Source: an archaeon UBA583
GTDB taxonomy: Archaea; Nanobdellota; Nanobdellia; Woesearchaeales; UBA583
NCBI GenBank assembly: GCA_002506365.1
Contig: DAXK01000025.1
Location: 44,228-108,227, forward strand
Length of the DNA: 64,000 bases
Reading direction: 5' to 3'
Both the position numbers and the translations under genes were made by a program. The notes below the pieces were generated by a model. The model had not been told where the DNA came from. It searched no databases and saw nothing but the letters and a program-made list of their open reading frames with translations. This document shows positions 53,657-62,031 of this stretch, in pieces (position 1 is the stretch's first letter; each line of letters starts with the position of its first letter).

Positions 53657-53708
53657 AAAGTTTCACATTGAAACTTTGTAAAATTCTTTGATTTTACAAC
53701 AGATTAGG
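53657..53708. repeat. Hairpin pair downstream of aIF2-alpha
   Basis: Stem AAAGTTTCA / TGAAACTTT with loop CAT (53657-53677), then TTGTAAAAT-TCTTTG-ATTTTACAA and CAGATTAGG (53677-53708). The second hairpin is a divergent member of the TTTGTCAAAT family with matching flanks: compensating changes keep the stem. Confidence 0.5.
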
Positions 53709-53785
53709 AATTCATCAAAATATTCTTAAATACTAAAATTACAACCTTAAATAAAAATTAATAGAAATAAAAAGAATAGATAAAT

Positions 53786-54565
53786 CTATTCAGTAATTTT
53801 TAAAATCATTTTTTGTTCCTTAGCAATCTTTACTAAAGAATCTCTAAACTTATCAAATAACTTTTGAGCTGACTTTAAATCATCGTGAGTAATTGTTACT
53901 GCAAACTCACCTGCAGCAGTATAAATAATTGAAACTTTATCATAATTTAAAGGTTTTAAAGACTCACTAATTGCATCTTTAATTAAAATTGATCCATTCC
54001 CCGCTGTTGACTTTAAAGAAAAATTTTCCTTAAACACAACTTCCTCAGGTTTAATTCTCTCATTAATAATTTTTAAAAATGCATCCTTTGTTTTTTGATC
54101 AATCTCAGTAAACATATCAAGTTTCTTATTATCAATCATAATATCATATAATGCATCATAAACTGTTTCATACTCCTCAAAAATTGGTTCATAAGTATTC
54201 TCAAATAAAGTATCCTTATCAGAACCTACTTCCTTTGCAACATCCATATAAATTCTCTCAGAATACTCTTCCTTTTTAATAGACTCTTGTTTATCCTTCA
54301 TAACTTGAATTGGAACTCTTCTCAAAGAAACATCAATTCTATTTAATTTAGGGTCAACTCTTAAAACCTTACAAACAATAACTTTATTCTCAACAACATG
54401 ATCTCTTAAATTTCTAATTCTTCCAGGTGCAATCTCTGAAATTGTTAAAACTCCTTCCTTTTCATACTCTAATAATTGAACGAAAGTTGAGTTACCATAA
54501 ATTTTAGTAACTTCACATAAAACAATTTCATTCACTTCTGGAAAACCATCTTTTGTATATAACAT
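53786..54565 (-). CDS. Translation initiation factor aIF2, alpha subunit
   Basis: 259 aa. An N-terminal S1/OB domain (FPEVNEIVLCEVTKIYGNST, FVQLLEYEKEGVLTISEIAP, GRIRNLRDHV, VLRVDPKLNRIDVSLRRV), a helical middle domain and a C-terminal alpha/beta domain (IIYTAAGEFAVTITHDDLKS). With beta and gamma subunits it brings Met-tRNAi to the ribosome. The phospho-site loop region (SEIAPGRIRNLRD) replaces the eukaryotic SELSRRRIRS. Confidence 0.95.
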   Translation of the reverse strand: MLYTKDGFPEVNEIVLCEVTKIYGNSTFVQLLEYEKEGVLTISEIAPGRIRNLRDHVVENKVIVCKVLRVDPKLNRIDVSLRRVPIQVMKDKQESIKKEEYSERIYMDVAKEVGSDKDTLFENTYEPIFEEYETVYDALYDIMIDNKKLDMFTEIDQKTKDAFLKIINERIKPEEVVFKENFSLKSTAGNGSILIKDAISESLKPLNYDKVSIIYTAAGEFAVTITHDDLKSAQKLFDKFRDSLVKIAKEQKMILKITE

Positions 54566-54630
54566 AATAAATACAAAGATTTAATCATTTATAAATAATA
54601 CTTTATTCAATAAATACATTATATAATAAT

Positions 54631-55356
54631 TTATTTAAATTTAATTCCATCAATAATATGTTTATCAGATAATCTAAATTTATTTTTCTTAACCGTATCT
54701 TCTAAAATTGATACATTTTTAGATGCCATTTGACTAGAAAAATTAAATAAACTACTTATTTTCTTTAATTGCTCACAAGTTTTAATCTGATTAACATTTG
54801 ATATAGCAAAACTAAGTAAAACTGGAACTTTATACTTTTGACAAAATTTAATATTTTGAGAAACTCTTCCAAACTCTTTAGCTTTATTTTTATCTTGCCC
54901 TAAAACAAAATTTAAACTAAAAAACATTCCAATATCTCTATCTCTTGCTAAATTACACAAAACATGATTAATACCTGAATTTTGATGATGAATAAAATCC
55001 ATCTTTGACCTAAAAATCACATTATGAGGGTCTCTTAAAAAATCAACTAAAGTATCCTCTAAAAAAAATCGATTAATTTTATTTAAACCACCTAAACCAA
55101 TCACAATATCAAACTCACTTCTTAAAGAATTCACAGTTCCAACAGAAGTATTTTCCATCTTATCAACTTGAACCTGAATAGCTGAAAATTTTGGATTAAT
55201 TCTAGACTTTAACTCTCGAATTTTTTCCATTTGATCAATAATTTCCTTTTTCCCAGAAAGCCGTAATTTAAAAATAGTAATAGGACTATAATTTAACTTT
55301 TCTAAACTCTCACATACCTCAGAATAATTTTTATTATAATCTACTAAAACAAACAT
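54631..55356 (-). CDS. rnp3: Ribonuclease P protein component 3 (Rpp30)
   Basis: 241 aa, TIM-barrel fold of the p30 family. The signature region KMDFIHHQNSGINHVLCNLA, RDRDIGMFFSLNFVL, and the NIKFCQKYKVPVLLSFAISN stretch are all conserved. It partners Pop5 in the RNase P complex that trims 5' ends of tRNA. A structured element lies 62 bp upstream of the start. Confidence 0.92.
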   Translation of the reverse strand: MFVLVDYNKNYSEVCESLEKLNYSPITIFKLRLSGKKEIIDQMEKIRELKSRINPKFSAIQVQVDKMENTSVGTVNSLRSEFDIVIGLGGLNKINRFFLEDTLVDFLRDPHNVIFRSKMDFIHHQNSGINHVLCNLARDRDIGMFFSLNFVLGQDKNKAKEFGRVSQNIKFCQKYKVPVLLSFAISNVNQIKTCEQLKKISSLFNFSSQMASKNVSILEDTVKKNKFRLSDKHIIDGIKFK

Positions 55357-55417
55357 AGTATAAATAACCCAACTAACATTTATAAAAGTATTTTAATTAA
55401 TTATAAATACCATCTTA

Positions 55418-55549
55418 GGGATTCGTTACCCCTTTTTTGGCTACGCCCACCACGAGGATTCGCGTATGAGTATTAGACCTTTGTCTAGCAATGAATGCGT
55501 GGGTTAGTGCGAGTGGGCATCAAATTATAAATTCAATAAATTTGATGTC
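55418..55549. ncRNA. Candidate structured RNA element of raised GC
   Basis: In this very AT-rich window this gap is clearly GC-enriched. 55445-55518 folds into one long imperfect hairpin: GCCCAC/GTGGGC, CAC/GTG, GATT/GGTT, CGCGTAT/ATGCGTG, then TAGAC-CTTT-GTCTA at the tip. Next to it are GGG...CCC followed by T6 (55418-55438) and stem CATCAAATT/AATTTGATG (55518-55547). The strand is not certain. It could be a leader of rnp3, the 3' end of lipB, or an independent RNA. It does not look like a tRNA, 5S, SRP or RNase P RNA. Confidence 0.45.
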
Positions 55550-55553
55550 AAAC

Positions 55554-56393
55554 TTATTTTAATAACAAATTTAATTCTTCATAAGACATATTTTCAAATT
55601 TACATCCTACAACACTTGAATACTTTTCTAAAACTAAATCTATAAATCTATCATGATCTAAACTTGAACCCAAAACACTCTCCATAGAACTTACCTTTAA
55701 ATCATCAGGATGAAAACCACAAACTTGAACTAATCCCATCTTATCCATTTCACAATTTGACTTAAACAAAGAAAATCCTCCTTGAGTTTTTTTAGTTTTT
55801 GAACATAACTTAATCCCTTTAGAACCTAACTTAAAATCATCATCACCCTTTCTCACATACAAATCTCTACATACATCTTTAATTGTATCAGAATACCCAA
55901 CTTCCTTAAGAAAACTATTTGGAACTATCTCCCTTGCAACCTCTAACATTACATCATGAATTTTATCATTAAACTCAACAGTATTTTTAAAATCTTCTTG
56001 AAGACTTCGTCCAAAAGAAAAATCCCAAACTGGAAAAAATAAATATTGTCCTGGAGTATAAACAGTTGCTCCACCTCCACGCTCAGAAACTGAAAAATCT
56101 AAACCACAAACACCTTTTTTTTTCAAATCCTCTAAAACATTTTTAGCAATAAATCCATTTTCATCATAAAATAATTTTTTTCCATAAGAACTTTCCAGAC
56201 TTTGCATTACCTCTGGAGAAAATAAATTCTTTTTCCTATTAGAACCAAAATTTATATGTGGGTTTACCCTAGCCCCAATTAAATAATTATTTGGTAAATT
56301 TGAACTCATAACTTTTTTTTGAATATTCTCTAATTCCAAAAAATCCAAATTTCCTAAATCCACAAAATAATTTAATTTCTCTTCCAATTTCAC
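55554..56393 (-). CDS. lipB: LipB-type octanoyltransferase
   Basis: 279 aa. Motifs of the LipB/LplA fold: RGGGATVYTPGQYLFFPVWD (105-124) resembles RGGxxTYHGPGQLVxYPI. The catalytic Lys lies in KLGSKGIKL (K188), aligned with the LipB KIxxIGxR motif, and the catalytic Cys in VQVCGFHPDDL (C225), aligned with PCG. It transfers octanoyl/lipoyl groups to the lipoyl domain of E2. The start is GTG at 56393; no in-frame ATG is near. It lies divergently 169 bp from the PDH operon, fitting lipoylation of its E2. No lipA is in the window. Confidence 0.8.
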   Translation of the reverse strand: MKLEEKLNYFVDLGNLDFLELENIQKKVMSSNLPNNYLIGARVNPHINFGSNRKKNLFSPEVMQSLESSYGKKLFYDENGFIAKNVLEDLKKKGVCGLDFSVSERGGGATVYTPGQYLFFPVWDFSFGRSLQEDFKNTVEFNDKIHDVMLEVAREIVPNSFLKEVGYSDTIKDVCRDLYVRKGDDDFKLGSKGIKLCSKTKKTQGGFSLFKSNCEMDKMGLVQVCGFHPDDLKVSSMESVLGSSLDHDRFIDLVLEKYSSVVGCKFENMSYEELNLLLK

Positions 56394-56562
56394 TAATAAA
56401 AAACCAACTCAAAATTATATAAAAACTCGCATAAACTACAAGTGAAAAACCATCAAAAAAAATCCTTAATCACAAAAAATAATTACTACTAAATACACTA
56501 TCAATAATTCATCTAAAAAAAAAGTTAATAACTAATATAATACTTATTTATCAAAATAATAC

Positions 56563-57669
56563 ATGGCTCAAGAACAAATTGGACAATTTGGAATCAACCA
56601 TGTTTCCATTCTAGATAAAGAAGGTAATGTTGATGAAAAATTAGCATCCGGATTTACAAAAGAACAATTAAGTGAAATGTATTATTATATGAATTTATTA
56701 AGAAAATTTGACGAAAAATTATTCAATCTACAACGAAGTGGAAAAATAGGAACATACGCTCAAACTAAAGGGCAAGAAGCAAGTGAAATTGGAAGTGGGT
56801 TAGCACTTTCAGAAAACGATTGGTTTGTTCCAAGTTTTCGTGAACTTGGTGTATATTTAACTAGAAAAGTTCCAAAAAACTTACTAGTTCAAGCATGGAA
56901 CGGTGACACTAGAGCACTAGGGAATCCAAACCACTCACACAACTTACCAATTTCAATCCCTATTGGTTCTCAATGTATACACGCTACAGGAATTGCTTGG
57001 GCATCACAAATTAAACAAGAAAAAGATGTAACAATAGTCTACTTTGGAGAAGGAGCAACTTCAGAAGGAGATTTTCACGAAGCAATGAATTTTGCAGGAG
57101 TTTTTAACCTTCCAATCGTATTTTTCTGTCAAAGAAATGGATGGTCAATTTCAACACCTACAACAAAAGAAACTAAATCTGAAACCATCGCTCAAAAAGC
57201 AATTGCCTACGGCTTTAAAGGAATTCAAGTTGATGGAAATGATGTTTTAGCAGTAAATAAAGTAACAACTCAAGCAATAGAAAAAGCAAGAAGTGGTGAT
57301 GGACCAACATTAATTGAATCAATCACATATAGAATGGGAGATCACACAACATCAGATGACTCAATGAAATATAGAACACAAGAAGAAATTAATGAATGGG
57401 AAAATAAAGATCCAGTATTAAGATTTGAAAAATATATAACAAATAATAATATTTTAAATGAACAAGAAAAAACAGATATTCATAACGCAATCGAACGTGA
57501 AATACAAGAAGCTGTAGAACAAGGACTATCTGTTGAAAAACCAAATCCTGAACAAATGTTTGAAGATGTATTTGCGCAAATGCCAGAAATGTTAAAAGAA
57601 CAAAAAGAAGAATTACTAAATGAAATTATTCAAATGAGTGAACAAAACAATAACGGAGGTAATCAATAA
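56563..57669 (+). CDS. pdhA: Pyruvate dehydrogenase E1 component, alpha subunit
   Basis: 368 aa. ThDP-binding block YFGEGATSEGDFHEAMNFAG, then FNLPIVFFCQRNGWSISTPT; LQRSGKIGTYAQTKGQEASE; and YRMGDHTTSDDSMKYRT. This is the heterotetrameric (alpha2beta2) E1 of Gram-positive/mitochondrial type. It decarboxylates pyruvate and passes the acetyl unit to E2 lipoate. First gene of a four-gene operon. Confidence 0.95.
   Translation: MAQEQIGQFGINHVSILDKEGNVDEKLASGFTKEQLSEMYYYMNLLRKFDEKLFNLQRSGKIGTYAQTKGQEASEIGSGLALSENDWFVPSFRELGVYLTRKVPKNLLVQAWNGDTRALGNPNHSHNLPISIPIGSQCIHATGIAWASQIKQEKDVTIVYFGEGATSEGDFHEAMNFAGVFNLPIVFFCQRNGWSISTPTTKETKSETIAQKAIAYGFKGIQVDGNDVLAVNKVTTQAIEKARSGDGPTLIESITYRMGDHTTSDDSMKYRTQEEINEWENKDPVLRFEKYITNNNILNEQEKTDIHNAIEREIQEAVEQGLSVEKPNPEQMFEDVFAQMPEMLKEQKEELLNEIIQMSEQNNNGGNQ
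57655..57660 (+). promoter_or_regulatory. Shine-Dalgarno site of E1-beta
   Basis: GGAGGT ends 10 bases before the ATG at 57671. It settles the start of pdhB against the upstream GTG at 57638, which would overlap the E1-alpha gene. GGAGG (60409-60413) plays the same role for E3, and a weaker GGAG (58639-58642) precedes E2. Confidence 0.75.
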
Positions 57670-57670
57670 A

Positions 57671-58648
57671 ATGACAAAAATGCACATGGTATCAGCATTA
57701 AATAATGCTCTTGATATCGCAATGAAAGCTGATGATAAAATTGTAATTTTAGGAGAAGATGTAGGTGTTGATGGAGGAGTATTTAGAGTAACTGAAAACC
57801 TTCAAAAAAATTATGGAGAACAAAGAGTAATTGATACACCATTAGCAGAAGCAGGAATTGTTGGATGTTCAATTGGAATGAGTTTAAATGGATTAAAACC
57901 AATTCCAGAAATTCAATTTAGTGGATTTAGTTATCAAGCCTTTCATCACATCAAACAACACATGGCAAGAATCAGACAAAGAACAAATAATACAATGTCA
58001 TGTCCAATGGTTTTACGTGCTCCATGTTCTGGTGGAATTAGAGCTTTAGAACATCACTCAGAATCCCCTGAATCATTTTTTATTCATTGTCAAGGTATAA
58101 GAGTAATTATGCCTGCTGGCCCATATGATGCAAAAGGTTTAATGTTAGCTGCAATAAAATCTGAAGACCCAGTTATATTTTTAGAACCAAAGAAAATTTA
58201 CCGTTCTTTCAAAGAAGATGTTCCAGAGGAAGCTTATGAAATTGAATTAGATAAAGCAAACGTAAGAAAACAAGGAACAGATTTAACAATGATTTCTTGG
58301 GGAGCGATGACAAGACTTTGTGAAGAAACAATTGAAGATTTAGAAAAAGAAAACATTTCTGTTGAACACATTGACTTACGAACATTGTGGCCACTTGATA
58401 TCAACACTCTTTCAAATTCTGTAAACAAAACTAAAAAATGTATTATTGTTCAAGAAGCAACTAAATCCTGTTCATTAAGTTCTGAAATTTCAGCTCAAAT
58501 TAATGAAAGATGTGTTTTAAATTTAGAAGCTCCTATTCAAAGAGTAACTTCATGGGATTTACCATTTCCACAATTTGCTTTAGAAAATTATTTTTTACCA
58601 AATAAAACAAGAATTAAAAACGCTGTAAAAAAGGTTTTGGAGTTTTAA
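57671..58648 (+). CDS. pdhB: Pyruvate dehydrogenase E1 component, beta subunit
   Basis: 325 aa from the chosen ATG. Transketolase-type fold: ILGEDVGVDGGVFRVTENLQ, RVIDTPLAEAGIVGCSIGMS, MRAP-like VLRAPCSGGIRALEHHSESP and DLRTLWPLDINTLSNSVNKT. It forms the E1 active site with E1-alpha. It starts one base after the pdhA stop, with a good Shine-Dalgarno site. Confidence 0.95.
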   Translation: MTKMHMVSALNNALDIAMKADDKIVILGEDVGVDGGVFRVTENLQKNYGEQRVIDTPLAEAGIVGCSIGMSLNGLKPIPEIQFSGFSYQAFHHIKQHMARIRQRTNNTMSCPMVLRAPCSGGIRALEHHSESPESFFIHCQGIRVIMPAGPYDAKGLMLAAIKSEDPVIFLEPKKIYRSFKEDVPEEAYEIELDKANVRKQGTDLTMISWGAMTRLCEETIEDLEKENISVEHIDLRTLWPLDINTLSNSVNKTKKCIIVQEATKSCSLSSEISAQINERCVLNLEAPIQRVTSWDLPFPQFALENYFLPNKTRIKNAVKKVLEF

Positions 58649-58657
58649 ATAAAGACA

Positions 58658-60418
58658 ATGGCATTTAACATTTATGAATTTAAATTCCCTGATGTTGGGG
58701 AAGGAATAGCTGAAGGAAAATTAGTTGATTGGAAAATAGGTGTTGGAGACAATATTAAAATTGACCAAACTATTTGTTCTGTTGAAACTGATAAAGCAAT
58801 TGTTGATATCCCAAGTCCAGTTTCTGGTAAAGTTGTTGAATTATTAAATAAAGTTGATGATACTTTAGTTGTTGGTAATATTATTTTAACAATTGATGTT
58901 GGAAATAATGATAAAACAATTCCGCAATCAAATAAAGAACATGAAATTGAAAAAGAAAAAATAATTTCCCAAACAAACTCAGATGAAAAAATAGTAAATA
59001 ATGGTGAAAAATCCTATAAAATACAAGGATTATCTGAAATGGGAAAACCTCAAACAAAAAAAGAATTAAGCCAAATTACTCAAAAAGAAAAAGAAGAATC
59101 TACACCTAAAATCAAAAATCAAGATATTACTACAAATTCTGATAATATTAAAGCAATGTTAGCAGTTAGAAAATTTGCTAAAGATAATAATATTGATTTA
59201 GGATTAATAATTCCTAGTGGAAACCATGGACAAATTATAATGTCTGATTTAACAGGTTCAAATATTACTAAAAAACAAGAATTTATTACAGAAGAGAGAA
59301 AAATTGAATCCAATAAACCTGAACAAAATTTTTCACAAGATACTTTTGAAGATCCAAAACCAATAAATAAAAATATAAATAATGATGGACACAAATTTTC
59401 AAGTAATCAAGATTTAATTAGAGATGTTATTGCATCTCCAAATGTTCGTCAAATTGCTTTACAAAAAGGTATTGATATTACATCAATTTCAGGTTCAGGT
59501 GAAGGAGGGAGAATTATTTTAGAAGATTTAGAAAACACAACTAATAATAAAAAACAACCAACTGAAAAATCAGAAATTATTGAAAAATACATAGTTCCAA
59601 TCGAAAAATCTGAGGATAAAATACAAAAAATTAATCAATCTCAAACTGATTCATTAAAACAAAATAATGTAGAAGACTTAGAAAATCACCACCTAAATAA
59701 AACGCCACAAAGTTTAACACTTCCTCACGACATATCAGTCCCTTATGATAATATTCGTTCAATTATTGCTAATAAAATGTCAGAGAGTTTACAAAATACT
59801 GCGCAACTAACATTATTTCAAAGTATATGTATTGATAATTTAGTTGAATTTAGAAATAAAGAAAAAGACTTACTAAAAGAGAAAGGAATCAAATTAACAT
59901 ATTTACCATTTTTTGTAAAAGCATTTATTGCTGCAGCAAAAGAATTTCCATACTTTAATGCAACAACAACTAAAGATTCAATAATTTTAAAATCTGAATA
60001 TAATATTGGAATTGCAATGGATACACAAAGAGGATTATTAGTTCCTAATATTTTTAATGCTCAAAGTAAATCAATTATTCAAATTGCAAAAGACATTTCT
60101 CAATTATCTCAAAAAGGTAAAGAAAATAAAATTTCACTTGAAGATATGTCCAATGGAAGTTTTACAATAACTTCATTAGGTAAAAATGGTGGGAAATATT
60201 TTACACCAATATTAAATTATCCTCAAACTGGTATTTTAGGTATTGGAGAAATTTCAAAACAACCAATTGTTTCAGGTGATGAAATAATAATTGGAAATGT
60301 ATTACATTTATCTTTAACTTTTGATCATAGAGCAATCGATGGAGCACAGGCTGCCAAATTTTTCGCAAAACTTTGTGAATTATTAAAAGATGTCGAATTA
60401 TTATTAATGGAGGCTTAA
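58658..60418 (+). CDS. pdhC: Dihydrolipoamide acyltransferase (E2) with tandem PSBDs
   Basis: 586 aa. N-terminal lipoyl domain with the modified Lys in VETDKAIVDIPSP (K46). Then two peripheral-subunit-binding domains, at about 166-198 (LAVRKFAKDNNIDLGLI...GQIIMSDL) and 258-291 (IASPNVRQIALQKGIDITSI, GGRIILEDL), divided by long charged linkers. The C-terminal acyltransferase (about 355-586) ends in FDHRAIDGAQAAKFF with the HxxxDG active site. Most E2 proteins have a single PSBD, so the pair is unusual. The lipoyl attachment fits lipB next door. Confidence 0.93.
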   Translation: MAFNIYEFKFPDVGEGIAEGKLVDWKIGVGDNIKIDQTICSVETDKAIVDIPSPVSGKVVELLNKVDDTLVVGNIILTIDVGNNDKTIPQSNKEHEIEKEKIISQTNSDEKIVNNGEKSYKIQGLSEMGKPQTKKELSQITQKEKEESTPKIKNQDITTNSDNIKAMLAVRKFAKDNNIDLGLIIPSGNHGQIIMSDLTGSNITKKQEFITEERKIESNKPEQNFSQDTFEDPKPINKNINNDGHKFSSNQDLIRDVIASPNVRQIALQKGIDITSISGSGEGGRIILEDLENTTNNKKQPTEKSEIIEKYIVPIEKSEDKIQKINQSQTDSLKQNNVEDLENHHLNKTPQSLTLPHDISVPYDNIRSIIANKMSESLQNTAQLTLFQSICIDNLVEFRNKEKDLLKEKGIKLTYLPFFVKAFIAAAKEFPYFNATTTKDSIILKSEYNIGIAMDTQRGLLVPNIFNAQSKSIIQIAKDISQLSQKGKENKISLEDMSNGSFTITSLGKNGGKYFTPILNYPQTGILGIGEISKQPIVSGDEIIIGNVLHLSLTFDHRAIDGAQAAKFFAKLCELLKDVELLLMEA

Positions 60419-60425
60419 AAAAACA

Positions 60426-61856
60426 ATGGTAGTAGGAAGTTTAACTGTAGAATGTGATGTAGTTGTAATTGGTGCAGGTCCTGGAGGATATGTTGCAGCA
60501 ATTAGAGCAGCTCAATTAGGAAAAGATGTAATTGTAGTTGAAAAAGAAAAAAAAGTTGGTGGAGTTTGTCTAAACAAAGGTTGTATCCCAACAAAAGCTG
60601 TAATTACATCTTCAAATTATTATAATGTGTTAACACAACTAGAACATATGGGAATTTCTGCTAAAGAAGTAAATGTTGACATTGATAAAATGCGTGACTG
60701 GAAAGATGGAATTGTTGATAAATTAGAAAAAGGAATTCGGGGATTATTTGATAGATATGGAATTGAATTAATTCAAGGAAATGCTAATTTTAAATCAAAA
60801 AATGAAATTGCTGTTTTTGGACAATCAGATGTAAATACAATTAAATTTAAATCTGCAATTATAGGAACTGGTTCAGTTCCAATTCAAATTCCAAATATTG
60901 AATTTGATAATAATAAAATTATAACCTCAGATGAAGTTTTCAAGCTTGAAGATATTCCTAAAAAATTAGTAATTATTGGAGGAGGAATTATTGGGACTGA
61001 AATGGGGACTGTTTATGGAAAATTAGGTTCAGAAGTTCATATTTTAGAAGGTGGGAGTAGATTAATTTCTCAATTAGATTCTGAAATTGTTGAAGTTGTT
61101 GCTAAAGAAATTTGTAAATTTAATGTAAATCCTCATTATAACTGTTTAGCAAAATCTGGTAAAGTTATTGATAATAAAGTAATTGTTGAATTTAGTGAAC
61201 ATGGAGATGATCAAACTATTGAATGTGATAAATTACTAGTTGTAGTTGGTAGAAAACCAAATACAAAAACGTTAAATTTAGAACAAATTGGTGTAGAAGT
61301 AGATCAAAGAGGATTTATTTGTGTAGATACTCAAATGAGAACAAACTTAGAACATATTTACGCAATTGGTGATGTTGTAGCAGGACCTATGCTTGCTCAT
61401 AAAGCAACTAAAGAAGGAAAAATCGCAGCTGAAAACGCTTGTTCTAAAAATACTTTTATGGATAATAAAGTAATTCCTATGGTGGTATATAATGATCCTG
61501 AATTAGCATCAGTTGGTTTAACTAAAGAATGTGCTGAAAAAAAAGGATATGAAGTAATGAGTGATAAATTTCCATTCGCAGGTTTAGGTCGTGCAAGAAT
61601 GTTTGAAAAAACAACTGGATTTGTAAAAATTATTTCAAATAAAAAAAATAATATGATTTTAGGAGTTCATATGGTGGGGCCAAATGTATCTGAATTTATT
61701 GGTGAAGCAACTCTAGCAATAGAAATGGGTGCAACAATTGATGATATTGCTCACATTATTCATCCACATCCAACAATTAGTGAAGGATTTGGTGAAGCAG
61801 CTGATGTTGCCCTTGGAAAATCTGTAAATATATTTTGTCCTCCTAAACACAAATAG
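60426..61856 (+). CDS. lpdA: Dihydrolipoamide dehydrogenase (E3)
   Basis: 476 aa. FAD-binding VIGAGPGGYVAAIRAAQLGK, the redox pair C48-C53 in GGVCLNKGCIPTKA, NAD-binding IIGGGIIGTEMGTVYGKLGS, THLEHIYAIGDV-like NLEHIYAIGDVVAGPMLAHK and the C-terminal His-Glu couple in HIIHPHPTISEGFGEAA. It reoxidises the lipoamide of E2, giving NADH. Last gene of the operon; a hairpin terminator follows 21 bp later. Confidence 0.95.
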   Translation: MVVGSLTVECDVVVIGAGPGGYVAAIRAAQLGKDVIVVEKEKKVGGVCLNKGCIPTKAVITSSNYYNVLTQLEHMGISAKEVNVDIDKMRDWKDGIVDKLEKGIRGLFDRYGIELIQGNANFKSKNEIAVFGQSDVNTIKFKSAIIGTGSVPIQIPNIEFDNNKIITSDEVFKLEDIPKKLVIIGGGIIGTEMGTVYGKLGSEVHILEGGSRLISQLDSEIVEVVAKEICKFNVNPHYNCLAKSGKVIDNKVIVEFSEHGDDQTIECDKLLVVVGRKPNTKTLNLEQIGVEVDQRGFICVDTQMRTNLEHIYAIGDVVAGPMLAHKATKEGKIAAENACSKNTFMDNKVIPMVVYNDPELASVGLTKECAEKKGYEVMSDKFPFAGLGRARMFEKTTGFVKIISNKKNNMILGVHMVGPNVSEFIGEATLAIEMGATIDDIAHIIHPHPTISEGFGEAADVALGKSVNIFCPPKHK

Positions 61857-61877
61857 TGTTTAGAGACAAAATACTCT

Positions 61878-61900
61878 AAAAATTACATTGTAATTTTTTA
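61878..61900 (+). terminator. Terminator-like hairpin after the PDH operon
   Basis: Stem AAAAATTAC / GTAATTTTT with an ATT triloop, running into a T-rich stretch. It lies 21 bp after the E3 stop. Member of the ACATTGT triloop family. Confidence 0.55.
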
Positions 61901-62031
61901 TATTTTCTGTCCACCAAAAAATAATTAATTAAGTATTAAATATAAATAAAATAAATATAAAATAATTTCCTAAAGAAATTATTACTCTAAATTTTAAAAA
62001 TAAAAATGTAAAATAAATATTAATAAATTAA

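Larger units (their letters stand above)
53268..53785. other. 518-bp mostly non-coding gap
   Basis: It holds a TTAA-rich simple repeat just past the Nudix stop, one possible membrane mini-ORF on the minus strand (53304-53447, see its entry) and two hairpins at 53657-53708. The remainder shows no ORF, tRNA or repeat I can support. Confidence 0.4.

Noticed and set aside
55418..55549. tRNA, 5S rRNA, SRP RNA or RNase P RNA
   Set aside because: No cloverleaf, no conserved RNase P or SRP tetraloop/helix 8 motifs, and it is too short for the last two.
57638..57670. GTG start of E1-beta
   Set aside because: It overlaps the E1-alpha gene; the ATG at 57671 has a Shine-Dalgarno site 10 bp upstream and matches family length.
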